A stretch of 64,000 bases of DNA from positions 62,001 through 126,000 of the forward strand of contig JAWKSZ010000006.1 of assembly GCA_041402045.1 (NCBI GenBank). The letters are read 5' to 3'. The stretch comes from JAGQRJ01 sp041402045. Its GTDB lineage: Bacteria > Planctomycetota > J058. The notes under the pieces are model-generated. The model was not told the origin of the DNA. It did no database searches and was given only the letters and a program-made list of their open reading frames with translations. Both the position numbers and the translations under genes were made by a program. Of the stretch, positions 42,060-50,488 are shown in pieces (within the stretch, counting starts at the first letter, position 1; the number at the start of each line of letters is the position of its first letter).

Positions 42060-44492
42060 TCAGTGAGGGCGCCTTTGCGTTGGTTGGCGCTCCTGGAGCG
42101 CGTCCCGCGCCGCGCGCACCTGCTGCGCGTCCGCCTCGGAGAGCTCCTGCTGCAGCAGCAGCTCGTAGCAGGCGCGCGCCTCCGCCACCCGCCCCAGCTC
42201 CCCCAGGCTGCGTGCGCGCCCCGCCAGCGCGCGCGGCGCGCGCGGGGACCCGAGCAGCGCGAGCTCGTACTCGGCCAGCGCGTCCTCCCAGCGCGCGAGT
42301 CCTTCCAGCGCGGTGGCACGACCGTAGACGACCATCTGGGTGCGCCCCCCCTGAGCCCGGAGCGTGTCGTAGGTCTCGAGGGCCTGGGCGAAGCGCTCGA
42401 GCTTGAGCAGGGTGATCCCCTGGTTCTCGAGGACCCCCGGGTCGCCCGGATTCAGGGCCAGCGCCCGCGCGAAGTCCTCGAGGGCGAGCTCGAGCCGGCC
42501 GCCGTCCGAGCGCGCGGCGCCGCGGTTCACGAGGGCCAGCGCGCTCTGGGGGTCCAGCTCCAGCGCCCGGGTGAAGTCCGCGTCGGCCTCGGCGTAGTGC
42601 CCGAGGGCGTGGTGCGAGAAGCCGCGGTTGATCCAGGCGCCGAACTGCGCGGGGTCCAGCTCCAGCGCCCGGCTGTAGTCGGCGATCGCCGCCTCGTGCC
42701 GGTTCAACCCGGCGGCGCAGCGCCCGCGCGCCTCCCACGCCCCGGCGTCGCTCGGGGCTCGCTCCAGCAAGTCGCTGTAGGCGGACCAGGCCTCCTCCCA
42801 GCGACCGAGCGCGGACAGGACCTTGCCGCGGTTGGAGACCACGGCGCGGCCCTCGACCCCGTGGGCGATCGCCGCGTCGTAGTCGCGGAGGGCCTCTGCG
42901 TAGCGCTGCTGGTCCTGGAGGAGCTGGGCGCGCCCCACCCGTGCGGTGGGCTCCGCGGGGTCGAGCTCCAGCGCGCGCCCGTAGTCGGCCAGGGCACGCG
43001 CGACCTCGCCCGTCCGGGCGTGGCACAGGCCGCGGTTGGAGTAGGCGACCGCCGCGCTCGGGTCCAGCGCTGCCGCGCGATCGAAGCCCACCAGCGCGCG
43101 CGCGTAGTCTCCCTGGCTGCAGAGCACGACGGCTCGGTTGAGGGTGCCCACGAAGGACCGGGGGTCGAGGGTCAGCGCCCAGTCCAGATCGCGGAGCGCG
43201 GCGTCGGTGTCGCCCAGCTCGGCGTAGGTCATGCCGCGGTTGATCCAGGCGGACACGAGCTCCGGATCCAGCTCCAGCGCGCGCTCGAAGGCCACGAGCG
43301 CCGCCTGGAGTTGCCCCTGGCGCTTGCGCACCAACGCCAGGGTGCCGTGGGCCTCGGCCAGCTCCGGGTCCAGCTCCAGCGCCCGCTCGCAGTCCTCGAG
43401 GGCCTCCTGCAGCTGCCCGCGCTGGGAGCGCAGGAACGCCCGGTCGGCCAGCGCCCGCGGGTCCTCCTCCTCGGCCAGCGTCGGCGAGTCCGCCTCGACC
43501 CGCGTCGGCGAGCCGTCCTCGGCCTGCGGCTCCGGGGGCCCCAGGGCGGGCGTCGCGGCCGACCCCGACCGCGACGGGGCAGGCCGCTGCAGCGCCCACA
43601 CGCCGCCCGCCGTGACCACGAACGCCAGGCCCACGCCGAGGCCGATCGCGAACCTCCCGCCCGGCGCCGCGGGGCGCGCGCCCGGGCCCCCGTCGAGGAG
43701 GAGGATCGCTCGCGCGACCTCCGCGGCCGACCCCGGCCGCCCCTGGGGGTCGAGCGCGAGGCAGCGCATGCACAGGCGGCTCAGCCCCGCAGGCACGTCG
43801 GGCCGCACCCGCGCGGGCGGCGCGATCTCGGCGAAGCGCTCCAGCCGCAGGTAGCCTGGGAGCGAGTCCGCGACCACCGGCGGGGTCCCGGTGAGGCAGG
43901 CGTAGAGCACCGCGCCCAGGCCGTAGACGTCGGTCCAGGGCCCGAGGCGCGCGAGGTCGCCCTGGGCCTGCTCCGGAGACCAGAAGCCGGGCGTCCCATG
44001 GAACACGCCCGTGGCGGTGAGCCGGCTGTGCGTGTCCTGGGCGTCGAGCACGAGCCCGAAGTCGGTGAGCAGCGCGTCCTGGCCGCGCAGGAGCACGTTG
44101 TCGGGCTTGAGGTCCCGGTGCAGCAGCCCGCAGCCGTGCACGTAGTCGAGCGCGCGCGCGAGCTGCAGCGCGATCCGCGTGGCCTCCTCCACCGGGAGGG
44201 GTCCCCGCGTGAGCGCGGCCGCGAGGGTCTCCCCCTCGATCAGCTCCAGGGCGACCCAGGGCGCGCCGCCGTGCTCCCCCGCCGCGAGGATCGACACCAC
44301 GTGCGGGTGCCGTAGCCGGGCCAGGGCCTGGACCTCCCCCTGGAAGCGCCGCGCCGCGCGGGGGTCGCTCGCGCGCTGGGCGTGGAGCAGCTTGAGCGCG
44401 ACCCGCCGCCCCTCGGCGTCGTGGGCGCGGTAGACCACCCCCATGCCACCTCGGGCCAGCTCTGCTTCGACGACGTACGGCCCGACCTGCAC
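42060..44492 (-). CDS. Ser/Thr kinase-TPR receptor 1 of a tandem triplet
   Basis: 810 residues from GTG 44492, aligned with the ATG of paralogue 3. Kinase: GPYVVEAELARGGMGVVYRA, VALKLL (Lys 34), LLHRDLKPDNVLL, LTDFGLVLD, GTPGFWSPEQ, and LCMRCLALDPQGRPGSAAEV. One transmembrane helix (FAIGLGVGLAFVVTAGGVWA, about 300-320) leads to a presumably extracytoplasmic array of about a dozen TPRs with the recurring word ALELDP. ACTCTGCGG sits directly before the start codon. Likely senses protein partners outside the membrane and phosphorylates cytoplasmic targets. Confidence 0.92.
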   Translation of the reverse strand: MQVGPYVVEAELARGGMGVVYRAHDAEGRRVALKLLHAQRASDPRAARRFQGEVQALARLRHPHVVSILAAGEHGGAPWVALELIEGETLAAALTRGPLPVEEATRIALQLARALDYVHGCGLLHRDLKPDNVLLRGQDALLTDFGLVLDAQDTHSRLTATGVFHGTPGFWSPEQAQGDLARLGPWTDVYGLGAVLYACLTGTPPVVADSLPGYLRLERFAEIAPPARVRPDVPAGLSRLCMRCLALDPQGRPGSAAEVARAILLLDGGPGARPAAPGGRFAIGLGVGLAFVVTAGGVWALQRPAPSRSGSAATPALGPPEPQAEDGSPTRVEADSPTLAEEEDPRALADRAFLRSQRGQLQEALEDCERALELDPELAEAHGTLALVRKRQGQLQAALVAFERALELDPELVSAWINRGMTYAELGDTDAALRDLDWALTLDPRSFVGTLNRAVVLCSQGDYARALVGFDRAAALDPSAAVAYSNRGLCHARTGEVARALADYGRALELDPAEPTARVGRAQLLQDQQRYAEALRDYDAAIAHGVEGRAVVSNRGKVLSALGRWEEAWSAYSDLLERAPSDAGAWEARGRCAAGLNRHEAAIADYSRALELDPAQFGAWINRGFSHHALGHYAEADADFTRALELDPQSALALVNRGAARSDGGRLELALEDFARALALNPGDPGVLENQGITLLKLERFAQALETYDTLRAQGGRTQMVVYGRATALEGLARWEDALAEYELALLGSPRAPRALAGRARSLGELGRVAEARACYELLLQQELSEADAQQVRAARDALQERQPTQRRPH

Positions 44493-44814
44493 CCGCAGAG
44501 TTTGCACCGCGCGCGCGCGTGACGCCACGTAGGCGCTCCGTCCGCGCGCCTCCCCCCGGATCATTCGCCCCGGCGGCGTGCTGCGCCACCAGGAGTGGGG
44601 CCTCTACGAGGTCGGCCTGGGTGGGCCGGACAACCTCCTGGTCCGCGTGGGCTGGCCCTCCGCCGCGATCCGCGGCGACTGAGCGGGGAGCGGCCTCAGC
44701 GCGCCAGCGCCGGGCGCACCCGCGCGTAGCGCGCCCGGGTCTGGCTGCGCGTCGGCCCCTCGAGCCCGACGTCGTGCGCGCGCTCCAGCTCGGCGAGCGC
44801 CTCAACCTCCCTGG
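44493..44814. other. Spacer between kinase genes, with possible gene relics
   Basis: No convincing complete gene lies in these 322 bases. The plus-strand frame ending at 44682 reads LRHQEWGLYEVGLGGPDNLL with a TGA stop, and the minus-strand frame ending at 44696 reads EALAELERAHDVGLEGPTRS and then TRARYARVRPALAR. Both look more protein-like than the usual shadows and may be remnants of deleted genes. Confidence 0.35.
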
Positions 44815-47187
44815 CTACTGCAGTCGGCGCACCCGCTCGTAGCCCTCGCGCGCGGCCGGGAGCAGGTCGCCCGCCGCCTCACCGTCGAGCAGCGCTTCGA
44901 ACTCGCCCTCGGCCTCGGCGTAGCGCCCGAGCTCCTCCAGGTTCACGGCGCGGTTGAAGCGCGCGACCGCGAAGCCCGGGTTCAGCTCCAGCGCGCGGCC
45001 GTAGGCGTCGACCGCCTCGGCGTAGCGCTCGAGCTCGCCCAGGCACAGCCCGCGCTCGGCCCAGAGCTGCGCGTTGCGCGGCTCGGCCTCCAGCGCCCGG
45101 GCGTAGTCCTCCAGCGCCTCGGTCCAGCGCTCGAGCTGACCCCGGCTCGCGGCGCGCCGGCGGTAGGCCGGGGCGAAGCTGGGGTCCAGGGCCAGGGCCC
45201 GGTCGAAGTCGTCGAGGGCCTCGGGGTGTCGCCCGAGCCGGGCCTTCAGCCGGCCCCGGTCGGCGAGAGCCCGGGGCGTGAGCTCGTAGAGCAGCACGCG
45301 GTCGTAGTCGCCGATCGCCTCCTCCAGCCGGCCCAGCTCGGTCAGCGTCAGCGCGCGGTTGGCCAGGCTGCGGGTGTCCTCGGGGGCGAGCTCCAGCGCG
45401 CGGTCGAAGGCCGCGAGCGCCTCGGGGTGCCGCCCGAGCTGCCCCAGGCTGATCCCGCGCAAGGCGTGCACCCGGGGGTCGTCGGGGGTGAGCTCGAGCG
45501 CGCGGTCGAATGCCTCGAGCGCGTCGACGTCCCGCTCCAGGGCGCTCAGGGTCTCCCCCCGGGCGCAGCGCGCGAGGGCGGAGTCCGCGCCGGCCAGGAG
45601 CGCGAGGTCGAGGTCCGCGAGCGCCTGGTCCAGCCGGCCCAGCGCCCGCGCGCTCTGGGCGCGGTTGACGAGGAGCTCGCCGTCGCCGGGCGTCGCGTCC
45701 AGCGCGCGGTCGAAGTCCGCGAGGGCCTCCTCGTGTCGCCCGAGCTGGGCGAGGCACAGGGCGCGGTGGCCGCGGGCCTCGAGCTGCTCGGGGTCGAGCT
45801 CCAGGGCGCGGTCGAGGTCCGGCAGCGCGTCGTCGAGGCGCCCGAGCACGCGCAGCGCCGAGCCGCGCAGGCTGTAGGCGGTCGCGTCCTGGGGGTCGAG
45901 CTCCAGGGCGCGGTCGAGGTCCGGGAGCGCCTCCTCGGGCCGTCCCCGGGTCAGGTGCAGCCAGCCGCGGCCGCGCCGGAGCAGCGCGTTCTGGGGGTCG
46001 AGTTCGATCCCGCGGGTGTAGTCCGCCACTGCGTCCGCGTCGCGCCCCAGGTGCGAGAGCAGCTCGGCGCGGTAGCCGTGGCCGAGGGAGCTCGCAGGGT
46101 CGAGCTCGAGCGCCCGGTCCAGCTCCGTGAGCCCGGCGGCGAGGTCCCCGTCCTCGGCCAGACGCCGGCCCCGATCGAGGGCGCTGGCCGCCTCGCGCAC
46201 CGCGTCGGCGTCGAGGGGCGACGCTGGCGACGGGGGCTCCTGCGCAGGCCGGGGGGTCGCGGCCACCGGCGCCGCGGGCTCGGGCGCGCGCGCCCGGGTC
46301 GCGACCGCGACCGCCGCCAGCGCGAGCGCAGCGCTCGAGACCAGCGCCGCTGCCACGAGCACCCGCCACCCGCCCCGCTCGGCGAGGCCGCCGAGCTCGA
46401 GGGCACGGGCCACCTCGCGCGCGCTCGTCGGGCGGTCCTCCGGCGCCAGCGCCAGGCAGCGCATGCACAGCGCGTCCAGCCACTCCGGCACCTCGGGGCG
46501 GACGCGGCGGGGGGGGACCACCGCGAGGAAGCGCTCGTCCTCCAAGGCCTCCTGCAGGGAGCTCGCGCGCACCGGGGCGACTCCGGTCAGGCAGGCGTAG
46601 AGCACGGCCCCGAGGCCGTAGAGGTCGGTGCGCGGCCCCAGGTCGTGGATCGCGCCGTGGGCCTGCTCCGGGGCCCAGTAGCCGGGGGTCCCGAGGAACG
46701 CCCCGGTCGAGGTCAAGCGGCTCTCGGCGCCCAGGTCCAGCACCAGGCCGAAGTCGGTGAGCAGCGCGTCCTGCCCGCGCAGGAGCACGTTGTCGGGCTT
46801 GAGGTCCCGGTGCACGAAGCCCTCGCCGTGCACGTGGATCAACGCCAGGGCGAGCTGGAGCGCGACGTCGACGGCGTCCTCGATCGGGAGTCGCCCGTGG
46901 CGCAGCCGGGCCTGCAGCGACTCGCCCTCGACGAAGTCCAGGGCGATCCACGGCACGCCCTGGTACTCCCCCGCGCCGAGCAGGCGCACGACGTGCGGGT
47001 GCCGCAGCCGCCCCAGCGCCGCGAGCTCGGCCTGGAACCGGCGTCGTCCGCGCTCGCTGGCCGAGCGGTGCTGCAGGAGCAGCTTCAGCGCGACCGGACG
47101 CCCCTGGGCGTCACGCGCGCTGTAGACCACGCCCATGCCCCCCCGGGCGACCTCTGCCTCCACCGCGTAGGGGCCGAACCGCTTCAC
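44815..47187 (-). CDS. Ser/Thr kinase-TPR receptor 2 of a tandem triplet
   Basis: 790 residues from GTG 47187. Kinase: FGPYAVEAEVARGGMGVVYS, VALKLLLQHRS, FVHRDLKPDNVLL, LTDFGLVLDLG, GTPGYWAPEQ. Transmembrane helix WRVLVAAALVSSAALALAAV at about 340-360. About 13 TPRs follow, each near 34 residues with the words LDRALELDP or YGRALELNP. The TPR part is so regular that the DNA has a 102-base periodicity. ACTCGGCGT sits directly before the GTG. Paralogous to the genes on both sides, pointing to local duplication. Confidence 0.93.
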   Translation of the reverse strand: MKRFGPYAVEAEVARGGMGVVYSARDAQGRPVALKLLLQHRSASERGRRRFQAELAALGRLRHPHVVRLLGAGEYQGVPWIALDFVEGESLQARLRHGRLPIEDAVDVALQLALALIHVHGEGFVHRDLKPDNVLLRGQDALLTDFGLVLDLGAESRLTSTGAFLGTPGYWAPEQAHGAIHDLGPRTDLYGLGAVLYACLTGVAPVRASSLQEALEDERFLAVVPPRRVRPEVPEWLDALCMRCLALAPEDRPTSAREVARALELGGLAERGGWRVLVAAALVSSAALALAAVAVATRARAPEPAAPVAATPRPAQEPPSPASPLDADAVREAASALDRGRRLAEDGDLAAGLTELDRALELDPASSLGHGYRAELLSHLGRDADAVADYTRGIELDPQNALLRRGRGWLHLTRGRPEEALPDLDRALELDPQDATAYSLRGSALRVLGRLDDALPDLDRALELDPEQLEARGHRALCLAQLGRHEEALADFDRALDATPGDGELLVNRAQSARALGRLDQALADLDLALLAGADSALARCARGETLSALERDVDALEAFDRALELTPDDPRVHALRGISLGQLGRHPEALAAFDRALELAPEDTRSLANRALTLTELGRLEEAIGDYDRVLLYELTPRALADRGRLKARLGRHPEALDDFDRALALDPSFAPAYRRRAASRGQLERWTEALEDYARALEAEPRNAQLWAERGLCLGELERYAEAVDAYGRALELNPGFAVARFNRAVNLEELGRYAEAEGEFEALLDGEAAGDLLPAAREGYERVRRLQ

Positions 47188-47231
47188 ACGCCGAGTCTGA
47201 CCGGGCACTCCTGGGGTCGCCAGCCGCGCGG

Positions 47232-49892
47232 TCAGTCCCGGGTCGGGGGGATCTCGAGCGCCCGCAGCTCCGCCGGGCTGAGCCCGGACTGCAGCGCGCG
47301 GGTCAGGTCTCGGTGGGCCTCCAGCGGACGCCCCAGGGCGAGCTGGCACTTGCCGCGCAGGAAGTGCCCGCGGCCGTTGCCCGGCGCGAAGCGCAGGCCG
47401 CGCTCGATCGCGCCCAGGGCCTCCTCGGGCCGCCTGAGCAGGAGCAAGCACAGGCCCCGGTAGAGGTGGGCCTCCGCGTGACTCGGCAGGTCGGCCAGGA
47501 GCGCGTCCAGCGTGCTCAACGCCGCCTCGAACCGGTCCTCCTGCGCGTCGCACACCGCGAGCATGTAGCGCGCCTGCCCGTGGCCGGGCTCGAGCTCGAG
47601 CACCCGCGCGAAGCAGGCGCGCGCGTCGTCGGATCGTCCGAGCTGCGTCGTGTAGAGGAAGCCCAGGTTGAAGTGCGGGAGCACCGAGCGCGGCGCGAGC
47701 TCGGTCAACCGCTGGAACACCTGCGCCGCCTCCTCGGTCCGCCCCAGGCCGACCAGGGCGCCAGCCCGCGCGTTGTGGGTGTGCAGATCCTCGGACCCCA
47801 GCGCGAGGGCGCGATCGTAGTCTGCGAGGGCCTCCGCGTAGAGCCCGAGCATGGACAGCCGCAGCCCGCGCGCGGCGTAGAGGTCGGCCCGCCGCGGCGC
47901 CGCCTCGATCGCGCGCGAGAAGGCCCGCACCGAGTCCTCGATTCGCCCGAGATCGGTCAGCGCCTCCGCGAGCCCGACGTAGACCTGCAGCGGGTCCGCG
48001 CCGCAGGCGACGGCGCGCTCCAGGTCGTGCTCCGCCTCGAGCGCCTGCCCGGCCTCGAGCCGCAGCTGGCCACGCAGGCGATAGGCCACGGCCAGCTCGG
48101 GGTCCAGCTCCAGGGCGCGCGCGAAGCGCTCGAGCACCTCACGCACGGGGCGCCCGGACCGATAGCGATACCAGGCGTCCTTGACGTGCAGCTCCGGGTC
48201 CTCGGGGGCCAGGGCCAACGCGCGTCCGACCGCCTCCAACGCCTCGGGGGTGCGCTCGAGGGCGAACAGCGCCGCGGCCAGGAGTCCGTGCAGGCTGGCG
48301 TCGGCCGGCCGCGCCTCGATCAGGTGCCTCAGGTCGGCGAGGGCCTCGCCGTCGCGCCCGAGGCTGACCAGGCTCGCGGCCCGGGCGCGGCGCACGCTGA
48401 GCTCGACGGGGCCGAGGGCCTCCGCGACGTTCACGGCCTCGACCGCCTCGGCGTGCCGCCCCAGGCGCTGCAACACGACCCCGCGCGCCGAGGCCAGGGG
48501 CTGGCTCGTCGGGTGCTGGCGCAGCCCGCGCTCGAAGTCGGCGAGGGCCTCGTCGAAGCGCCCGAGCTGAAAGCGCGCCGCGCCGCAGGAGAGGTCGACG
48601 GTCGGCGCGAGCGAGCCCAGCTCCCGCGCCCGCTCCAGCGCGGCCAGCGCCTCGCCGAAGCGCCGCTGGTGCAGCAAGCAGCTCCCGCGCACCGTGTAGG
48701 CCTCGGCCAGGTCGGGGTCGAAGTCCAGCGCGCGCAGGAGGTCGTCCAGCGCGGGCTCCGGGTGCCCCAGGGAGAAGAAGATCTGCGCGCGGAGCACGTA
48801 GGCCTCGGCGAAGTCCGGGGCGAGCTCGAGCACCGCGCTGACCTCTGCCATGGCCAGGGTGTAGCGACGCTCGGCGTAGTGGCGCAGGGACGCGACCCGC
48901 AGCTCCTGGAACGCGCGCTCCAGCTCGAGCTGGTAGGGCCCCGAGTCCACCGCCGCCACCGCCGCCGCGGCGCGCGGCGCCGGGCGGGCCAGGGGCGGCC
49001 CGGGGACGAGGATCTGGAGCGCCACCGCCACCAGCGCGGCCGCCCCGACCAGGCCCACCGCGGGCCAGGTCCACCCAGGGAGCCTCTTCCCGCCGCCCCG
49101 CGCGAGCAGCCGGGCGACCTCCCGCGCCGAGGCCGGGCGGGCCTCGGGGTCGACGCTCAGGCAGCGCATGCACACCCGGTCCAGCCACTCGGGGACCTCC
49201 GGCCGCGTCCGGCTCGGGGCCTCGGTCGAGCGGAAGCTGAGGCTCGCCAGGAACGCGAACAGCGACTCGGCCTCCACCGGCGCGTGCCCGGTGAGGCAGG
49301 CGTAGAGCACGGCGCCGAGCCCGTAGACGTCGGTGCGCGGTCCCAACGCCTCGAGCTGACCGCGGGCCTGCTCGGGAGACCAGAACCCGGGGGTCCCGTG
49401 GAACACGCCGGTCTGGGTCAGGCGCGTGCCCTCGCCGGCGCCCTCGAGCACGAGCCCGAAGTCGGTGAGCAGCGCGTCGTCGCCGCGCAGGAGCACGTTG
49501 TCGGGCTTGAGGTCCCGGTGCACGAAGCCCTCGGCGTGCACGTGACTCAAGGCCTGGGCGAGCTGCCGCCCGATCCGCACGGCGTCCGCGATCGGCAGCG
49601 ACCCCCCGCGCAGCCGCTCGTGGAGGGACTCTCCCTCCACCAGCTCCAGGGCCAACCAGGGCACGCCCTCGTGCTCCCCGGCGCCGAGGATCGGGACCAC
49701 GTGCGGGTGCCGCAGCCGGGTCAGGGCCTGCACCTCCCGCTGAAAGCGCTGCCGAACCCGAGGGTCCGCCGACCGCTGCGCGTGCAGGAGCTTGAGGGCC
49801 ACCCGCCGCCCCTCGCCGTCCTGGGCGCGGTAGACGACCCCCGTCCCGCCTCGGGCGAGCTCGGCGCGCACGGTGTAGGGCCCGACCTGCAT
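47232..49892 (-). CDS. Ser/Thr kinase-TPR receptor 3 of a tandem triplet
   Basis: 886 residues from ATG 49892. Kinase: MQVGPYTVRAELARGGTGVV (the loop Met of the other two is Thr here), VALKLLHAQRS, FVHRDLKPDNVLL, LTDFGLVLEGAG, GTPGFWSPEQ. A transmembrane helix (about 275-295) is followed by the longest TPR tail of the three, with repeats such as LGHPEPALDDLLRALDFDPD. ACTCGGCGC sits directly before the ATG. The three genes lie head to tail; the first to be transcribed is this one, so read-through into the other two is possible. Confidence 0.93.
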   Translation of the reverse strand: MQVGPYTVRAELARGGTGVVYRAQDGEGRRVALKLLHAQRSADPRVRQRFQREVQALTRLRHPHVVPILGAGEHEGVPWLALELVEGESLHERLRGGSLPIADAVRIGRQLAQALSHVHAEGFVHRDLKPDNVLLRGDDALLTDFGLVLEGAGEGTRLTQTGVFHGTPGFWSPEQARGQLEALGPRTDVYGLGAVLYACLTGHAPVEAESLFAFLASLSFRSTEAPSRTRPEVPEWLDRVCMRCLSVDPEARPASAREVARLLARGGGKRLPGWTWPAVGLVGAAALVAVALQILVPGPPLARPAPRAAAAVAAVDSGPYQLELERAFQELRVASLRHYAERRYTLAMAEVSAVLELAPDFAEAYVLRAQIFFSLGHPEPALDDLLRALDFDPDLAEAYTVRGSCLLHQRRFGEALAALERARELGSLAPTVDLSCGAARFQLGRFDEALADFERGLRQHPTSQPLASARGVVLQRLGRHAEAVEAVNVAEALGPVELSVRRARAASLVSLGRDGEALADLRHLIEARPADASLHGLLAAALFALERTPEALEAVGRALALAPEDPELHVKDAWYRYRSGRPVREVLERFARALELDPELAVAYRLRGQLRLEAGQALEAEHDLERAVACGADPLQVYVGLAEALTDLGRIEDSVRAFSRAIEAAPRRADLYAARGLRLSMLGLYAEALADYDRALALGSEDLHTHNARAGALVGLGRTEEAAQVFQRLTELAPRSVLPHFNLGFLYTTQLGRSDDARACFARVLELEPGHGQARYMLAVCDAQEDRFEAALSTLDALLADLPSHAEAHLYRGLCLLLLRRPEEALGAIERGLRFAPGNGRGHFLRGKCQLALGRPLEAHRDLTRALQSGLSPAELRALEIPPTRD

Positions 49893-49972
49893 GCGCCGAG
49901 TGTGTCCGCCCCCCCGGCCTCCGGCCAGTCGATCCCGGCGAATCGCGCCACCCGCGTCCCGGTCCAAGGAGC

Positions 49973-50479
49973 ATGCGCCTGCTCCCGTGCCTGCCTCTGC
50001 TGCTCCTCGCCGGCTGCCCCGGCCGGGGCCCGTTCCTCCTCGCCGACCTCGAGCGGCTGGTCGTCGGCCAGAGCACCCGCGAGGAGGTCGAGGCCCTCCT
50101 CGGACCGCCGGAGGAGACCCGCCACGGCGTGGCGATCTACCGCACCTGGACCCGCGAGCCGTTCCCGCCGTTCCCTCTGGGCTTCGTGACCTGGCCGCTG
50201 TTCTTGGTCTCGACCTTCGAGAACGTTGTGGTCTGCGCGGGCTACGGCGCAGACCACGTCCTTCAGGCGAGCTGGCTGACCTACAGCACGGGGAGCGGCG
50301 GCGCGGTCCTGCTCGCCCCGCTGTGCGGCGCTGCAGAGACCCCAGACGCCGAAACGCTGGCTGCCCTGCGCCAGCTCGAGGACCACGGCGTGCAGGTGGG
50401 GGTGGCGTCGGGTCACCGGGGGCGTCCTTGGGTTCGCCCGAGCGAACTGTTGGAGGACGAATCACGCCGACGCGACTAG
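49973..50479 (+). CDS. BamE/SmpA-like lipoprotein
   Basis: A 168-residue lipoprotein (lipobox LLAGC; SD AAGGAGC directly upstream). ADLERLVVGQSTREEVEALL then GPPEE is the repeat-helix signature of the SmpA/BamE fold (a 'Gxs..eV...lG.P' motif). The rest is short and beta-rich, ending PSELLEDESRRRD. Whether it belongs to the Bam complex is unknown; many unrelated secreted proteins carry this fold. Divergent from kinase 3 with 80 bases between. Confidence 0.7.
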   Translation: MRLLPCLPLLLLAGCPGRGPFLLADLERLVVGQSTREEVEALLGPPEETRHGVAIYRTWTREPFPPFPLGFVTWPLFLVSTFENVVVCAGYGADHVLQASWLTYSTGSGGAVLLAPLCGAAETPDAETLAALRQLEDHGVQVGVASGHRGRPWVRPSELLEDESRRRD

Positions 50480-50488
50480 GCTCGGGAG

